A stretch of 64,000 nt of DNA from Fibrobacter sp. UWB13 (GTDB lineage Bacteria > Fibrobacterota > Fibrobacteria > Fibrobacterales > Fibrobacteraceae): contig NZ_FXAX01000002.1 in NCBI RefSeq assembly GCF_900177805.1, positions 584,677 through 648,676 of the forward strand, read 5' to 3'. The notes under the pieces are model-generated. The model saw nothing but the letters and a program-made list of their open reading frames with translations, made no database searches and was not told where the DNA came from. The position numbers and the translations under genes are program-made. This document shows positions 1-9,929 of the stretch, piece after piece. Each line of letters begins with the position of its first letter. The first letter of the stretch is position 1.

Positions 1-1
1 C

Positions 2-1177
2 GGGGAAAAGCTTCAAAGCGTTGTTCCCGAAGATATGTATAAGGACACCGTAGGAATTTCTGCATTGCCTGGAATATGCGCTTTGGCTATTCACAATGGC
101 AAAACCTCATTCGCTGCTCCAGAAAAATTTCCTAACAACACTGCTGTAGCAGAATCGCTGAAATCTTTACGCCGTGAACAAAGGACCTTTTTAAGTCGTG
201 CATCGGATGTTGACCTGTTAAAAGTGAGCCATTTGAACAAACTCAGAAATGTTATTATTGACAGCTGTAACAATGCACCTGAAAGGATTAAAAAGGCTTC
301 GTTAATCCGTCTATCCAAGCTTCTTCAAGATGACTATCTAGCCGACATTACCAAACAAAAAACTGCAATTGGAGAATTTCGTAATAAAATCCAAAAAAGA
401 ACAAATTCGCTAAGAGATAATATAGGAAACGCCCGTGATCAGCTAAAAAGGAACATGGAGCATTCTGTAAAAAATACAGTATATGATTTCTTCTATCAGG
501 ATATTTTGGAGAAAATTATTTATCCCCATATTGAACGCCATGTAAAAATTGATGAAGATATCTTGAACAGGGAACTCAAATCTGAGCAATCTAGACTGAA
601 CAAAAAGATGTCTGATGATATACAAAATGCGATAACATCATCTTCAAAAGATTTTGCGGAACGAATTCAAAACTACGTGTCCGACTACCAACGCGGCATG
701 ATGCTAGATTTCCAAAATATCTCTTTGGAGTTGCCAGAATTCAATGCGGAATCTTTTGATTTCAAGCAGCTAGGAAGTGCGGCTATGACAATCGGCAGTT
801 ATGCAATCTCTGGCTTTGCAATCGGAAACGTATTTCCAGGTATAGGAACTCTAGTTGGCACAATAGTCGGTGCATTTGTAGGTTTGGTTGTTTGGGTCGC
901 AGGGTGGTTCACTTCAAAAGAAACCAAAATTAGAAAAGCGAAAAGTAACGCCCGCGATAAAATCGAAGAGTGTGCCTATGAAACTTGGAATAAGATGTCT
1001 GGCAAAATAAGAGACATCGCCAACAAACTCGCTTCGAAAACGGATGAAGTCATAACACTTGCTTACAGGCAAGTCGAATCAGCAAATCAGTCTTACAACT
1101 TGATCTCAGATTTGGAATCAAAAATCAAAAAACAAGTAAAACATCTTGATGCAGAAATTGAACTGATGAGGGTATAA
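2..1177 (+). CDS. Dynamin-like GTPase C-terminal region (partial at window edge)
   Basis: The frame is open to the left edge, with eleven codons before the first ATG at 35, so the true start probably lies outside the window. The visible part is a long helical, charged protein. Near residues 245-290 from that ATG it has a glycine-rich hydrophobic segment, then a short Lys-rich linker and a C-terminal coiled coil. This arrangement, and the gene ending 2 bp before a clear dynamin-like GTPase gene, suggest the stalk and membrane-binding part of a second dynamin-like protein, as in LeoA/LeoB/LeoC-type clusters. No GTPase motif is visible here, so the assignment is inference; a helical membrane partner protein is the alternative. 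Confidence 0.6.
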   Translation, partial: GEKLQSVVPEDMYKDTVGISALPGICALAIHNGKTSFAAPEKFPNNTAVAESLKSLRREQRTFLSRASDVDLLKVSHLNKLRNVIIDSCNNAPERIKKASLIRLSKLLQDDYLADITKQKTAIGEFRNKIQKRTNSLRDNIGNARDQLKRNMEHSVKNTVYDFFYQDILEKIIYPHIERHVKIDEDILNRELKSEQSRLNKKMSDDIQNAITSSSKDFAERIQNYVSDYQRGMMLDFQNISLELPEFNAESFDFKQLGSAAMTIGSYAISGFAIGNVFPGIGTLVGTIVGAFVGLVVWVAGWFTSKETKIRKAKSNARDKIEECAYETWNKMSGKIRDIANKLASKTDEVITLAYRQVESANQSYNLISDLESKIKKQVKHLDAEIELMRV

Positions 1178-1179
1178 CC

Positions 1180-2967
1180 ATGGAACAAAATTCCTTTAAA
1201 ACAGAAATCTTAAAATTTGTCGAAAAACTGGACAAGTTTTCAAATCTCCTTACAGAAGCAAAGAAAAGGACTTTTTCTGAAGAATTGGAGAAATCTTTTG
1301 AATCTTCTATAGAAAAAGTAGCATCCCTCAAAAACAGCCTTCAGGATGGCAAACTGAGAATTGCCCTTGTCGGAGCTTTTTCCGACGGAAAGACGAGTAC
1401 TGTCGCTGGTTTTTTGGGACATGCCGATAGCAACATGAAAATTGCTGAAGAGGAATCTTCTGACGAGGTTATTGAATACAAACCAGAAAATATTGATGAG
1501 AATCTTCCACCTTGTTTATTTGTTGATACTCCAGGGCTTTTTGGACAAAAATACTCAGAAAAAACGGAAAAATTTGTATCTGAAGCCCATATCATCTTGT
1601 ACATTGTCGCTGCAACTAACCCACTAAAAGATAGCCATAAAGAAACAGTTGCATGGCTGATGAATAAATTAAATAAATTCGATAACACCATTTTTGTCAT
1701 TAACAGAATGGATGATGTATGCGATTACACTGATCCTGAAGATTTCGCAGAAAAAGAGAAACAAAAGAAAGAATTTCTCATTGAAAACATTACCCGGTTC
1801 TGCGGTCTTAATAAAGATGATGCTAAAATAAAGAACTTGAACATCGTCTGCATTTCCTCGGACCCAGAAGGCAAAGGTTTGCAAGATTCCAACGGAAAGC
1901 AGAATTATTGGTTGACTCCCGAAAAGAGGGAAAAATACGAAAAGTATTCCCGCATGCAAAACTTGAGGGATACAGTCAATGAAGTTGTCAAGCAAACCTT
2001 ACCCCAAAAGCTAATCCAAGATACCGCTCTCACCGCAATCATTGCCGAAGTGGAAAAAAACTTCAAGGCATTAGATGATGAACAAAGCAAATTAGGCGAA
2101 GCAGTCATTCCAGAAACAAAAAATACTGTAGAAATTCTAGAAAGAGATCTTAATAACACAAAAAAGGACTTAAAGCGCGAAATTCGCCCATGCCGTGAAG
2201 AGCTTGAATCCCTAGAAAAAAGAATTACTACAAAAATCAGAAGCGCATCTGTGGCAACATTGCAAGAGGTCGTTGAAGATGAAATCGGTGACAAAGACAG
2301 TGCGCATAAACTTGAAGCACATATTCAGGATATTCTGCGAGATCATTTTGAAAACATTGTCAACACCTCCTGTCAAAAAATCAAATCCGATTTCGATTTA
2401 GGCAGTGAAAACATCGATTCTTCCTTAAAGCACTTTGTAAAAGCAGGTGCCGACGGAATGAAGAGTTTTAGCGGCATCGGTAAAGCAACTGTTTTTGCTG
2501 GCAGGGATATCTTAGGAAAAGTCGGCATTGCCATTAAGTTCAAACCATGGGGTGCTGTAAAAGTTGCCGGCATGATTAATAAGGGCGTTCCTATAGCAGG
2601 TGCTGCTATTTCCTTGGTTCTCGACATTTTCACTATATTTCAAACCAAGGAACAGCAGGAAAAATTTGCAAATGCTCAAAATACATTGATAGAAAATATC
2701 CATACAGCATTCAAAGACATTTATAAACAGTTTAATGAAGATGGGGTCTTCTTCGATTCTTTTGCACCGCAGATTTATGAAATAGAAAAACAAATCGATG
2801 GCGCCCGCACGGCTCTAAAAGAACTCGAAAATAACAATACATTTTGTAGTGAAGCAAAAGATAAAATTAAGGCTTTTCTGAAAAACGAGACCTTCAACGA
2901 CTCTTGTTCAAGCGAATCAAATCCCAAAGGGCTTCGCGCATGGATTAAAAAAATTATGAAAAGCTAA
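1180..2967 (+). CDS. Dynamin-like GTPase (LeoA-like)
   Basis: A 595-residue GTPase. The G1 P-loop GAFSDGKTS is at residues 65-73, the G3 motif DTPG at about 116-119, and the G4-like NRMD at about 165-168. After the G domain come long helices and a glycine-rich hydrophobic stretch at about 430-500, the usual layout of bacterial dynamin-like proteins, which bind and remodel membranes. GAGG lies 8 bases before the ATG. The gene starts 2 bp after the upstream open frame, so the two are probably co-transcribed and may act as a hetero-oligomeric pair. GTPase identity is firm from the motifs; LeoA-like membership and the membrane role are family inference. A perfect hairpin follows the stop codon. 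Confidence 0.85.
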   Translation: MEQNSFKTEILKFVEKLDKFSNLLTEAKKRTFSEELEKSFESSIEKVASLKNSLQDGKLRIALVGAFSDGKTSTVAGFLGHADSNMKIAEEESSDEVIEYKPENIDENLPPCLFVDTPGLFGQKYSEKTEKFVSEAHIILYIVAATNPLKDSHKETVAWLMNKLNKFDNTIFVINRMDDVCDYTDPEDFAEKEKQKKEFLIENITRFCGLNKDDAKIKNLNIVCISSDPEGKGLQDSNGKQNYWLTPEKREKYEKYSRMQNLRDTVNEVVKQTLPQKLIQDTALTAIIAEVEKNFKALDDEQSKLGEAVIPETKNTVEILERDLNNTKKDLKREIRPCREELESLEKRITTKIRSASVATLQEVVEDEIGDKDSAHKLEAHIQDILRDHFENIVNTSCQKIKSDFDLGSENIDSSLKHFVKAGADGMKSFSGIGKATVFAGRDILGKVGIAIKFKPWGAVKVAGMINKGVPIAGAAISLVLDIFTIFQTKEQQEKFANAQNTLIENIHTAFKDIYKQFNEDGVFFDSFAPQIYEIEKQIDGARTALKELENNNTFCSEAKDKIKAFLKNETFNDSCSSESNPKGLRAWIKKIMKS

Positions 2968-2982
2968 AAACATCATTCGAAC

Positions 2983-3009
2983 AAAGGACTGCTTTAAAAG
3001 CAGTCCTTT
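2983..3009. terminator. Bidirectional terminator between convergent genes
   Basis: A perfect 13-bp inverted repeat around one central base (arms AAAGGACTGCTTT and AAAGCAGTCCTTT). It sits between the GTPase gene and the convergent zinc-ribbon gene and reads as a stem flanked by A and T runs on either strand. It overlaps the stop codon of the leftward gene by two bases. Confidence 0.8.
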
Positions 3010-3286
3010 ATCTCAACAAATAGTACTCATCCGCAAGTGCTTGCAAAGCAGTAACTCCTTCTTTCATTTTGATGCTCTTGATGGCATCTAGCACGAAGTC
3101 CATGCCGTATTTATCAATGTACGAAGCAACTAAAAATTTGAGGTCCTTTTGAACTTCCTCAATGGGCGGCGTCAAAGCACTACTGCATGCAGGGCAGTAT
3201 CTCATGCTTTTGGCAAACGATTCTGAAACCGCAAATTCGGAATTACATTTTTCGCATCTCACTATAGCTCTTTTAAATCTGGGCAT
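3008..3286 (-). CDS. Small zinc-ribbon protein, function unknown
   Basis: A 92-residue protein with an N-terminal treble-clef or rubredoxin-like zinc ribbon: CxxC at about residues 11-14 (CEKC) and a second CxxC near 32-35 (CPAC). The rest is helical with conserved-looking hydrophobics and no catalytic motif. It is transcribed toward the dynamin-like gene and away from the radical SAM gene. The first residues (MPRFKR) suit a cytoplasmic nucleic-acid- or protein-binding adaptor, but I do not recognise a named family. Confidence 0.7.
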   Translation of the reverse strand: MPRFKRAIVRCEKCNSEFAVSESFAKSMRYCPACSSALTPPIEEVQKDLKFLVASYIDKYGMDFVLDAIKSIKMKEGVTALQALADEYYLLR

Positions 3287-3502
3287 TTGTGTCTCCTATT
3301 AATTTTAAAAAAATATAGGCAACACATATAAAATCTTAAATACTCAAAATATTCAGGTTCCAGAAAATGGAACTTTTATAACATGTACAGTGTTCCAAAA
3401 CACCAGCTCTGACTGCACAAAAAGACAAAAAGAACAAAAAATGTCCCTTTTTGGCAAAAAAATGTTTTATATTACCATCATGTTTGTAAACTTTACTTTT
3501 CC

Positions 3503-4135
3503 GTGTTTGGGTTTTCATTGCTAAAAGTCGACCGAATACAAGAAAAAACAGGCGTTCTTGGACCTGGCATACGAGCCGTGATCTGGTTTCACGGCTGTTT
3601 TCGCCATTGCCCTGGCTGCATTGCCGCAGGGATGAACAAGTCTCAGGATTTTACCGAATACACGGTAGACGAGCTGTTCCAGAAGGTTGCATCGGTTGAA
3701 GGCATAGAGGGAATCACCATCTCTGGCGGCGAACCCTTGATGCAAAACCTAGACGAACTGTACGAGTTCCTGATGTTGGTCAGGCAAAAGACATCCTTGA
3801 GCGTAATGCTCTATACGGGGTACCTGTTGCAAGAGGTCAACGAAGACGAAAACAAGAAGCGACTGCTTGACTTTGTGGACATCCTAGTCGATGGCCCCTA
3901 CGTCGAGGAACTGGACCATGGACAACTATGGAGAGGCTCCGAAAACCAGAGGGTTTATTTTCTCTCTTCGCGGTACTCCGAAGCCCAAGATGGTTTCGCG
4001 CAGAAGAAGGGGCGCCCCATAGAATGTAAGTTTATAAATGCCTCCGATTTTTCCCTGACGGGAGTTCCGCCTCGCGGGTTCAGGAAATCTCTTTCGAGAA
4101 GAATGGCAGAAAAGGGTTTAATTATTAACTGGTAA
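3503..4135 (+). CDS. NrdG/PFL-activase-like 4Fe-4S radical SAM protein
   Basis: A radical SAM protein of about 210 residues. Its cluster motif CxxxCxxC is at residues 32, 36 and 39, followed by GGEP at about 75-78, which binds the SAM amino group. The later VDGPY segment and RGSENQR resemble anaerobic ribonucleotide-reductase activases (NrdG). Such enzymes make a glycyl radical on a partner, but no NrdD or pyruvate formate-lyase gene is nearby. It lies 15 bp before a coiled-coil gene that starts the large same-strand run, so it may modify a product of that run. The start is uncertain: GTG at 3503 or TTG at 3518; the latter has TTTGGG upstream. Fold confident, substrate unknown. Confidence 0.85.
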   Translation: MFGFSLLKVDRIQEKTGVLGPGIRAVIWFHGCFRHCPGCIAAGMNKSQDFTEYTVDELFQKVASVEGIEGITISGGEPLMQNLDELYEFLMLVRQKTSLSVMLYTGYLLQEVNEDENKKRLLDFVDILVDGPYVEELDHGQLWRGSENQRVYFLSSRYSEAQDGFAQKKGRPIECKFINASDFSLTGVPPRGFRKSLSRRMAEKGLIINW

Positions 4136-4150
4136 TAAAGAAGGAACAAT

Positions 4151-5650
4151 ATGAGCGGTGTAAAAAAAGCGACAGTAACACAGAACCTGAATAGGACTTT
4201 GAAAACCGTTGAGGAGGCACTCGCACAGTGCGCATCCATGGCGAACTCGACTGGAAAAATCGGTCAAAGCGAATTCGAGAATAAAAAGAGGAACGCCCAG
4301 ACGGTACACAACAACGTCATTCGCAAATTGCCTGAAGAACTGGCACAGTTCCTTCGTAACGAAACTGCCCAGTGGAAATCCCTTTTGCACCGCCACGACG
4401 AGAGCTACGACAAAGCTGGAACATCTGCAAATCAGGCTAATCAGTATGACGCGACGTTCCAACAGCATTACGATATTGCAAGGCGTGAACTATCGTCGAT
4501 AAAAAGCAACGTAAATAACATTAAAAATCAAATTAGCGGTAGAAGCGGCTATCTTAATAGCGAAAATTACCAAGCTTTGGAACTGGGTCGCCAGGCAAGG
4601 CAAATTTTGGCAGAATTGCAGCCCGATGTAGAACTGAGCAGAAAAGCCCAAGATTCAAGGCGTCAGGCATTCAATAAACTCTCGGAATCAGAATCTCTGG
4701 CACAAGCAGCCCAGCGCGAATACGACCGTTTGGTGAACCTCGCCCGCGACCGACAGGAAAAGAAACGCATCGCCGAAGAAAACGAACGCAATGCAAAAAT
4801 GCTCGATGCCGACCTGAAGTCTCTCCGCAAGGAAATCGAGTCTAAAAACTACAAGAAGTTCTCGAACAGCCGCTATTCGGAATCCCTCAAACGCGAACTC
4901 GATTCGCTGAAAGACCTAGTCGTGGGTGGCGCATACGCCGAAGCCATTCCGCGCTCTCAAAAGATTAAGGAAGAACTGATCATCATCTCAGCCGAGATTG
5001 ATGCGAACGAACAAGCGTGGACTGCCGCCAAGAACGCAGCCGAAAAAGCTCTTACCGATGCTAAAGCAGAAATGGCTCTTACGAACAGAAATGATGTGGA
5101 GCTCTATTCCGGTCTAGACAAATCCTCCGTAGATAAGTTTTATTCGAACATTGACAAGGCTTCCCGCCTGATTGCATCCGAATCATTCGATGCAGCGACA
5201 TCACAAATTGCAGATGTCTTGAGCAATCTCCGTTCAGCTGTCGAAAAGACCGTGGAAAACAAGAGGCTCGCAGAACAGCGTGAAGAAATCGCCCAGTCGA
5301 TTATGCAGGCGCTCTACGATTGTGACTATGACACACCGAGCTACTACCAGAAAGAAGAAGGCAATGAGCTTTCGGACCTATGCGTCGTCGCAGCAGCCCC
5401 TGGCGGAGTTGGCGACATGAAGTTGCGTATCGCCCTGGACGGCAACGTTTCCTTTGAAGTGGCAAACATCCCCGAAGGCCATGAAAAGCTCTGCATCGAG
5501 TCCGTCCGGAAAATGCAGGAAAAGCTCGCCGAAGACGAAATCAACTTTAACGTGACCGACTGGGGTCGCGCAGAAAACCAGAACAAGGTCCACCTGGACG
5601 TAAAGCAGAGAACACAGGAAACCCAGATTACCCGTCAACGCCAGGGATAA
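4151..5650 (+). CDS. Coiled-coil protein, possible scaffold of the AAA/vWA cassette
   Basis: A 499-residue protein with no signal peptide or membrane segment. Residues about 1-380 are dominated by heptad-like, Glu/Lys/Arg-rich helices. The last 110 or so residues form a separate mixed domain with alternating hydrophobics and conserved-looking Gly/Asp/Trp positions (for example TDWGRAEN), which I cannot name. A good AAGGA lies before the ATG. It ends 3 bp before the AAA+ ATPase gene, which suggests translational coupling and possibly physical partnership, for instance as substrate or adaptor of the ATPase. Function is inferred only from position. Confidence 0.75.
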   Translation: MSGVKKATVTQNLNRTLKTVEEALAQCASMANSTGKIGQSEFENKKRNAQTVHNNVIRKLPEELAQFLRNETAQWKSLLHRHDESYDKAGTSANQANQYDATFQQHYDIARRELSSIKSNVNNIKNQISGRSGYLNSENYQALELGRQARQILAELQPDVELSRKAQDSRRQAFNKLSESESLAQAAQREYDRLVNLARDRQEKKRIAEENERNAKMLDADLKSLRKEIESKNYKKFSNSRYSESLKRELDSLKDLVVGGAYAEAIPRSQKIKEELIIISAEIDANEQAWTAAKNAAEKALTDAKAEMALTNRNDVELYSGLDKSSVDKFYSNIDKASRLIASESFDAATSQIADVLSNLRSAVEKTVENKRLAEQREEIAQSIMQALYDCDYDTPSYYQKEEGNELSDLCVVAAAPGGVGDMKLRIALDGNVSFEVANIPEGHEKLCIESVRKMQEKLAEDEINFNVTDWGRAENQNKVHLDVKQRTQETQITRQRQG

Positions 5651-5653
5651 ATT

Positions 5654-8242
5654 ATGAATAGCATCTTTTTCAACAAGCGAATTGAAGGTCCGTTCAAGGA
5701 GACCTACAAAGGTTACAACCAGTATATTTTTACTGGCGATATCGACGACCTGTTTTTGATGGATTCTTCTGAACTGGGAATCAATCGCAAACTTTGCAGG
5801 ATTGAAGATGCCTTTGCGGAATATGGCAAGAAAGAAAAGTACGACATTGTCATTACCGTAAAAGAAGACCAGAATCTTTCTTTTGGCAACAGTCAGCAAG
5901 AAGAATTATTCAACAGGCTTGCGAGCGGGTCTAGCGAAAAACTCGTGGAAGAAGGGAAAAAAGCAAAGGCGTTCACCCCACGCAAAAAAAGAGAAGAACA
6001 GTCTAGCGCATCTCAAAGCCAGACTAATGAAAATGCAACTAATCCCAACGCCCAAAACTCAAAACGCCAAGTTGAAGAACAAGCGCAAGGCAACGACGGT
6101 CTCAACCGCTTGAACAGAATTACACGAGTTCTGCAAAATACAAACACCAAGACACTTGTAATTTACCCCAATCCCGAAAAGATGATTGTCGGCGGGAATG
6201 TCGATGCCCCGACCATGCAAAAAATCGAAGTCATCGTTAAGAAATGGCGCGACATTATCCAAGAAGCCAATCCGGAAACAAGGACGGTACTGATTATCAA
6301 TCCCCACCGGTTAAAAGAATTCCGAATGGTGGAACACACCTTATCTTGCTATGACCACAACTGCAAGGAAATAACCATTTCGAATCCGCCAGTCGATGAA
6401 ATGAAGACATGGCTAAAAAAATACCGTAAAGAAAACAACATTCAAGGAACAAAGAACGATAGAGACCGAGTAGTCCTCACGGGTCGAGCCAATGGCGGAA
6501 GCTTGCAGAACTTCATCAGTTGGGTTCAAGGATTCTTCTGGACAAATCCAAATTTGTGCAATTGGAGTGACCTGATTGCGCATGAAAATCAAGATGCAGT
6601 CGAATCCGTCGATGGGCTTATAGAGCGCCTCGACGAAATGATTGGGCTTGATGACGTGAAAAAAGAAATCAAGACCATCAAGGAAAACGCTGAAAAAAAT
6701 CACGACACCGCAGCAGAAGCATCTTACCACATGTTCTTTCTGGGCAATCCCGGTACAGGCAAGACAGTCGTCGCAGACATTGTCGCAAGGCTTTTCTGGG
6801 CTATGGAATTGCGCACAAGCAAAAAGGTCGTAAACGTCGCTATTCAAGATATCATAAGCCAATACAACGAAGGCGAAACCATCCAAAAAATGAAGGACAA
6901 AGTCCAAGAAGCCATGGGTGGTGTCCTTTTCATTGACGAAGCATACCTATTCGCCGAAAGCGACTGGGGACGTAAGGCTTTCCAAGTTCTCTTGACCGAA
7001 ATGGAAAACAACCGCAATAACTTGACGGTAATTCTTGCTGGGTACGAGGAACGCTTGCAGGCACTAAAGGATGTGAACCCCGGTATCGACAACCGTATTC
7101 GAATTAAACTACATTTCAAGGATTATTCAAAGGAAGAAAAACTCAGAATTTTCAAATTGTTCCTAAAAAAGAACAATGAAGAAAAAGAGACCAAGTATCA
7201 TCTTTCTCCCGAAGCCGAGCAGAAATTGCTCCGCGTACTCGATTCCTGTGAAGGAAATGGACGTGGAGTCAGAAATGTATTCGATTACACCTTGCAAAAA
7301 GCTGGGAATGCCGAAGAAATTACTGAAAATCACATCTATGATCCCCACGAAATCCATCCGGATGAAGCCGATAAGGTCATACAGGATATCAATCGAGAAT
7401 TCATCGGAATGGAAGATCTGAAGGACCGCCTCAAGCAATACTTTAAACGTATCCAATGGAATGTCCAACGTAACAAGATTTTGGGAATAACAAAGCCCTC
7501 TAATTATGCCTACCGCATCCGCTTTACAGGTCCTCCGGGTACCGGCAAGACATCAATTGCACGCTACATGGGCCGATTCTTCCACGCCATGGGCATTACT
7601 GAAACTGATGGATTCCAGGAATGTGGTGCAACCTCGCTCAAGGGCGCCTATGTCGGACATGCGCAAAAAGCGGTCAACAACCTGTTCCACGAAAATCGAG
7701 GCAAGGTCATTTTCATCGATGAAATCTATAGCCTCTACAACCCCGACGCCCATCAGGACGATTCGTTCTCGCGCGAAGTGATTGATACGCTCGTTCGCTG
7801 CTTGACTGCCGAAGAATATCAGAGTACGGTCGTCATTGTCGCAGGCTACAAAGATCGAGTCGACAAGTTCATGGAAGCAAACCCTGGTCTTGCAAGCCGC
7901 ATCCCCGATGAAATTGAATTCCAAAACTACTCCGCCAACGACTGCTACAAAATTTTTGTCGCCGAAGCCCAAAAGCATCAGTACGAAGTTTTGGACGGAT
8001 GTCAAGAAAAGCTGGAAGCTTACTTCCAAGCCGAAATCGACAAAAATCAGTCCAATTTCGGAAACGCCCGCGACGTGAAGGCAACCTTCGGACTTGTCGA
8101 GACTAACGTCATGAACAGAGTTTTTTCAGACTCTGAAATGTTGTCTTTGGCAAAAACAAAGCCAACAAGGGAACAGTTTACACAAATTATCCCAGAAGAC
8201 ATTCCCGCCGCTGCCCCAATCGCAAAAAAGAATGAGGATTAA
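5654..8242 (+). CDS. Double CbbX/CfxQ-type AAA+ ATPase
   Basis: An 862-residue protein with two AAA+ modules after an N-terminal domain of about 330 residues with a Gln/Asn/Ser-rich linker. Module 1 has Walker A GNPGTGKT at 364-371 and Walker B LFIDEAY near 425-431. Module 2 has Walker A GPPGTGKT at about 626-633 and Walker B IFIDEIY near 686-692. The LAGY and VAGY sensor-1 segments and NPG[IL]xxRI tails are typical of the CbbX/CfxQ clade, whose best-known member remodels Rubisco. No Rubisco gene is present here. Both sites look intact. Spacing is 3 bp to the gene on each side. I infer a remodelling motor for the system's other proteins. Confidence 0.92.
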   Translation: MNSIFFNKRIEGPFKETYKGYNQYIFTGDIDDLFLMDSSELGINRKLCRIEDAFAEYGKKEKYDIVITVKEDQNLSFGNSQQEELFNRLASGSSEKLVEEGKKAKAFTPRKKREEQSSASQSQTNENATNPNAQNSKRQVEEQAQGNDGLNRLNRITRVLQNTNTKTLVIYPNPEKMIVGGNVDAPTMQKIEVIVKKWRDIIQEANPETRTVLIINPHRLKEFRMVEHTLSCYDHNCKEITISNPPVDEMKTWLKKYRKENNIQGTKNDRDRVVLTGRANGGSLQNFISWVQGFFWTNPNLCNWSDLIAHENQDAVESVDGLIERLDEMIGLDDVKKEIKTIKENAEKNHDTAAEASYHMFFLGNPGTGKTVVADIVARLFWAMELRTSKKVVNVAIQDIISQYNEGETIQKMKDKVQEAMGGVLFIDEAYLFAESDWGRKAFQVLLTEMENNRNNLTVILAGYEERLQALKDVNPGIDNRIRIKLHFKDYSKEEKLRIFKLFLKKNNEEKETKYHLSPEAEQKLLRVLDSCEGNGRGVRNVFDYTLQKAGNAEEITENHIYDPHEIHPDEADKVIQDINREFIGMEDLKDRLKQYFKRIQWNVQRNKILGITKPSNYAYRIRFTGPPGTGKTSIARYMGRFFHAMGITETDGFQECGATSLKGAYVGHAQKAVNNLFHENRGKVIFIDEIYSLYNPDAHQDDSFSREVIDTLVRCLTAEEYQSTVVIVAGYKDRVDKFMEANPGLASRIPDEIEFQNYSANDCYKIFVAEAQKHQYEVLDGCQEKLEAYFQAEIDKNQSNFGNARDVKATFGLVETNVMNRVFSDSEMLSLAKTKPTREQFTQIIPEDIPAAAPIAKKNED

Positions 8243-8244
8243 TT

Positions 8245-9903
8245 ATGGAAAATACCTGCTTTAAAATCAAAGCCCTCGATAAACTTCAAGACAACATTAC
8301 GTCTATCAAAAACGCAAACACGGACAATAGAATTTTAAAACGCGTCAGTGAAATCGAGAAAGCGGCTACAACATCGGACAATAAATTGAAAGCAAAAGGC
8401 GAAGACCTGTACGAAACTTATTCAAGCGCCCTTCAACTTAAAGAAAAGGGAGGGGATGTCGACAACATCATCTACACGTTCGTCATTGAAATTCTTGATG
8501 GTATTTTACAAAGCAGTCCTTCCGAACGATATTACTTAGAGAACAATGATGCGTTTTTGATGGAACTTTCTAAAGAAATCGATCTAAAAAGGGAAATCCC
8601 TGTTGATGAAACTCCTGAGTTGGAATGCTCCTGGAGTGAAAATCTATCAACAGAAGAAACTCTCGAATTCCTAGAACTCATGGATAAAGCCATCAAGGAT
8701 CGCGACCAACTCATTAAGGAATACGGTGACATAATAGCTTTCTTAAACCGTCTCCTGACTGCGAAAGGGGAATTCGATAAAAGACGCCAAATCAAGGAAG
8801 ACCTCCCACTCTTCACGTTCGTACGTACTTGTGCCAAGAAAAAAGATGACGAAATCGCAGCACAAATCATAGAAGAACTGAAGGCAGAATCCAACAGCGA
8901 AAATACTGCTAGCGATAATGCTTTTGCAGATTCCAATATTGAAGAACCTGTTCAGGAAAGTGTCCAGGAATTTGTCGATAGCCTAACTTCAGAAACTCCT
9001 GTCGAAAACACAGCCACCGAACCAACTGAAACCGCTACAGCTGATGCACCTGAAACTACAGAAGCACCAACAGAGGAACACGACTCCCCCGCTTCCGCAG
9101 CATTTACGGAATCTGAAGGCAACCGCGCCGATGTACTGTTCGTTCTAGATGCAAGTGGCAGCATGCGCCCATGCTTTGACCAACTCAGGACACATATCAA
9201 GCGCTTTGTAGAACCGTTCAAGACAGCAGGTTTCACATCTCTACGCCTTGGGCTTTTGGCATACAGCGCCAACAAGGACAGAACACACAACAGAATTGTG
9301 TACCGCAACATGTTCCTCTGTCCAAACCGTGCTAGCAATATGGCAACCCTCTATGGCGACCATGAAACCGCAAGCAAAATGTTCTTTACCAACACTTCGA
9401 GCATCGAAGGGAATGTAGACAAGTTCGTCCGCAGGCTGGACGAAATCAAATGCCTTGGCGACGAAGACACTCCATTTGCCATGGACTGTGCCGCTGATTT
9501 CCCATTCGAACCCATCAACACGACCCGAAGAGTCATTATCCTCTTTACAGATGAAAGAATTGACGATGGCGTATCTAAAATGAAATCGATCGGCGAGAAC
9601 TATAGCACGCTTGACAAAATTATGGACAAAATTAGCAAGAAGCATATCTCCCTTTACTTCTACGGTCCATCGAGCCCCGCTACCGAGGTTCTCGAAGATT
9701 ACCCGCGCGTTGTTTACCAAGATGTCATCGCTTATCAAGACAGGCATAGCCCCACAGAAACTTGGGACAGTCTGAACATCGGACGTGTTTTGGAAAGCCT
9801 TGGCAAGAGCATTTCGAGATCAGCCCTGTCCGCAACGGAAGAACCCGAGACAGAACGTGCCATCTACCATCAGGATACCTGGTCTGAGGATTCCTGGAAT
9901 TAA
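8245..9903 (+). CDS. vWA-domain protein with helical N-terminus
   Basis: A 552-residue protein. Residues 1-220 are helical; about 220-290 are a Glu/Thr/Ala/Pro-rich linker; from about 297 a von Willebrand A domain follows, with MIDAS motif DASGS at 302-306 and a downstream FTDE strand. vWA domains bind partners through a metal ion and often work with AAA+ ATPases in bacterial chaperone and stress systems. The vWA part closely resembles that of the next gene (shared FDQLR, FVEPF, SLRLGLLAY and DFPFEPI segments), so the two arose by duplication. It follows the ATPase gene by 2 bp. Confidence 0.88.
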   Translation: MENTCFKIKALDKLQDNITSIKNANTDNRILKRVSEIEKAATTSDNKLKAKGEDLYETYSSALQLKEKGGDVDNIIYTFVIEILDGILQSSPSERYYLENNDAFLMELSKEIDLKREIPVDETPELECSWSENLSTEETLEFLELMDKAIKDRDQLIKEYGDIIAFLNRLLTAKGEFDKRRQIKEDLPLFTFVRTCAKKKDDEIAAQIIEELKAESNSENTASDNAFADSNIEEPVQESVQEFVDSLTSETPVENTATEPTETATADAPETTEAPTEEHDSPASAAFTESEGNRADVLFVLDASGSMRPCFDQLRTHIKRFVEPFKTAGFTSLRLGLLAYSANKDRTHNRIVYRNMFLCPNRASNMATLYGDHETASKMFFTNTSSIEGNVDKFVRRLDEIKCLGDEDTPFAMDCAADFPFEPINTTRRVIILFTDERIDDGVSKMKSIGENYSTLDKIMDKISKKHISLYFYGPSSPATEVLEDYPRVVYQDVIAYQDRHSPTETWDSLNIGRVLESLGKSISRSALSATEEPETERAIYHQDTWSEDSWN

Positions 9904-9929
9904 GTTATTATTACAAAAAAGGATAAATC

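Noticed and set aside
5654..8242. A Rubisco activase (cbbX) assignment
   Set aside because: The ATPase clade fits, but there are two modules and no Rubisco genes; the neighbours point to a different client.
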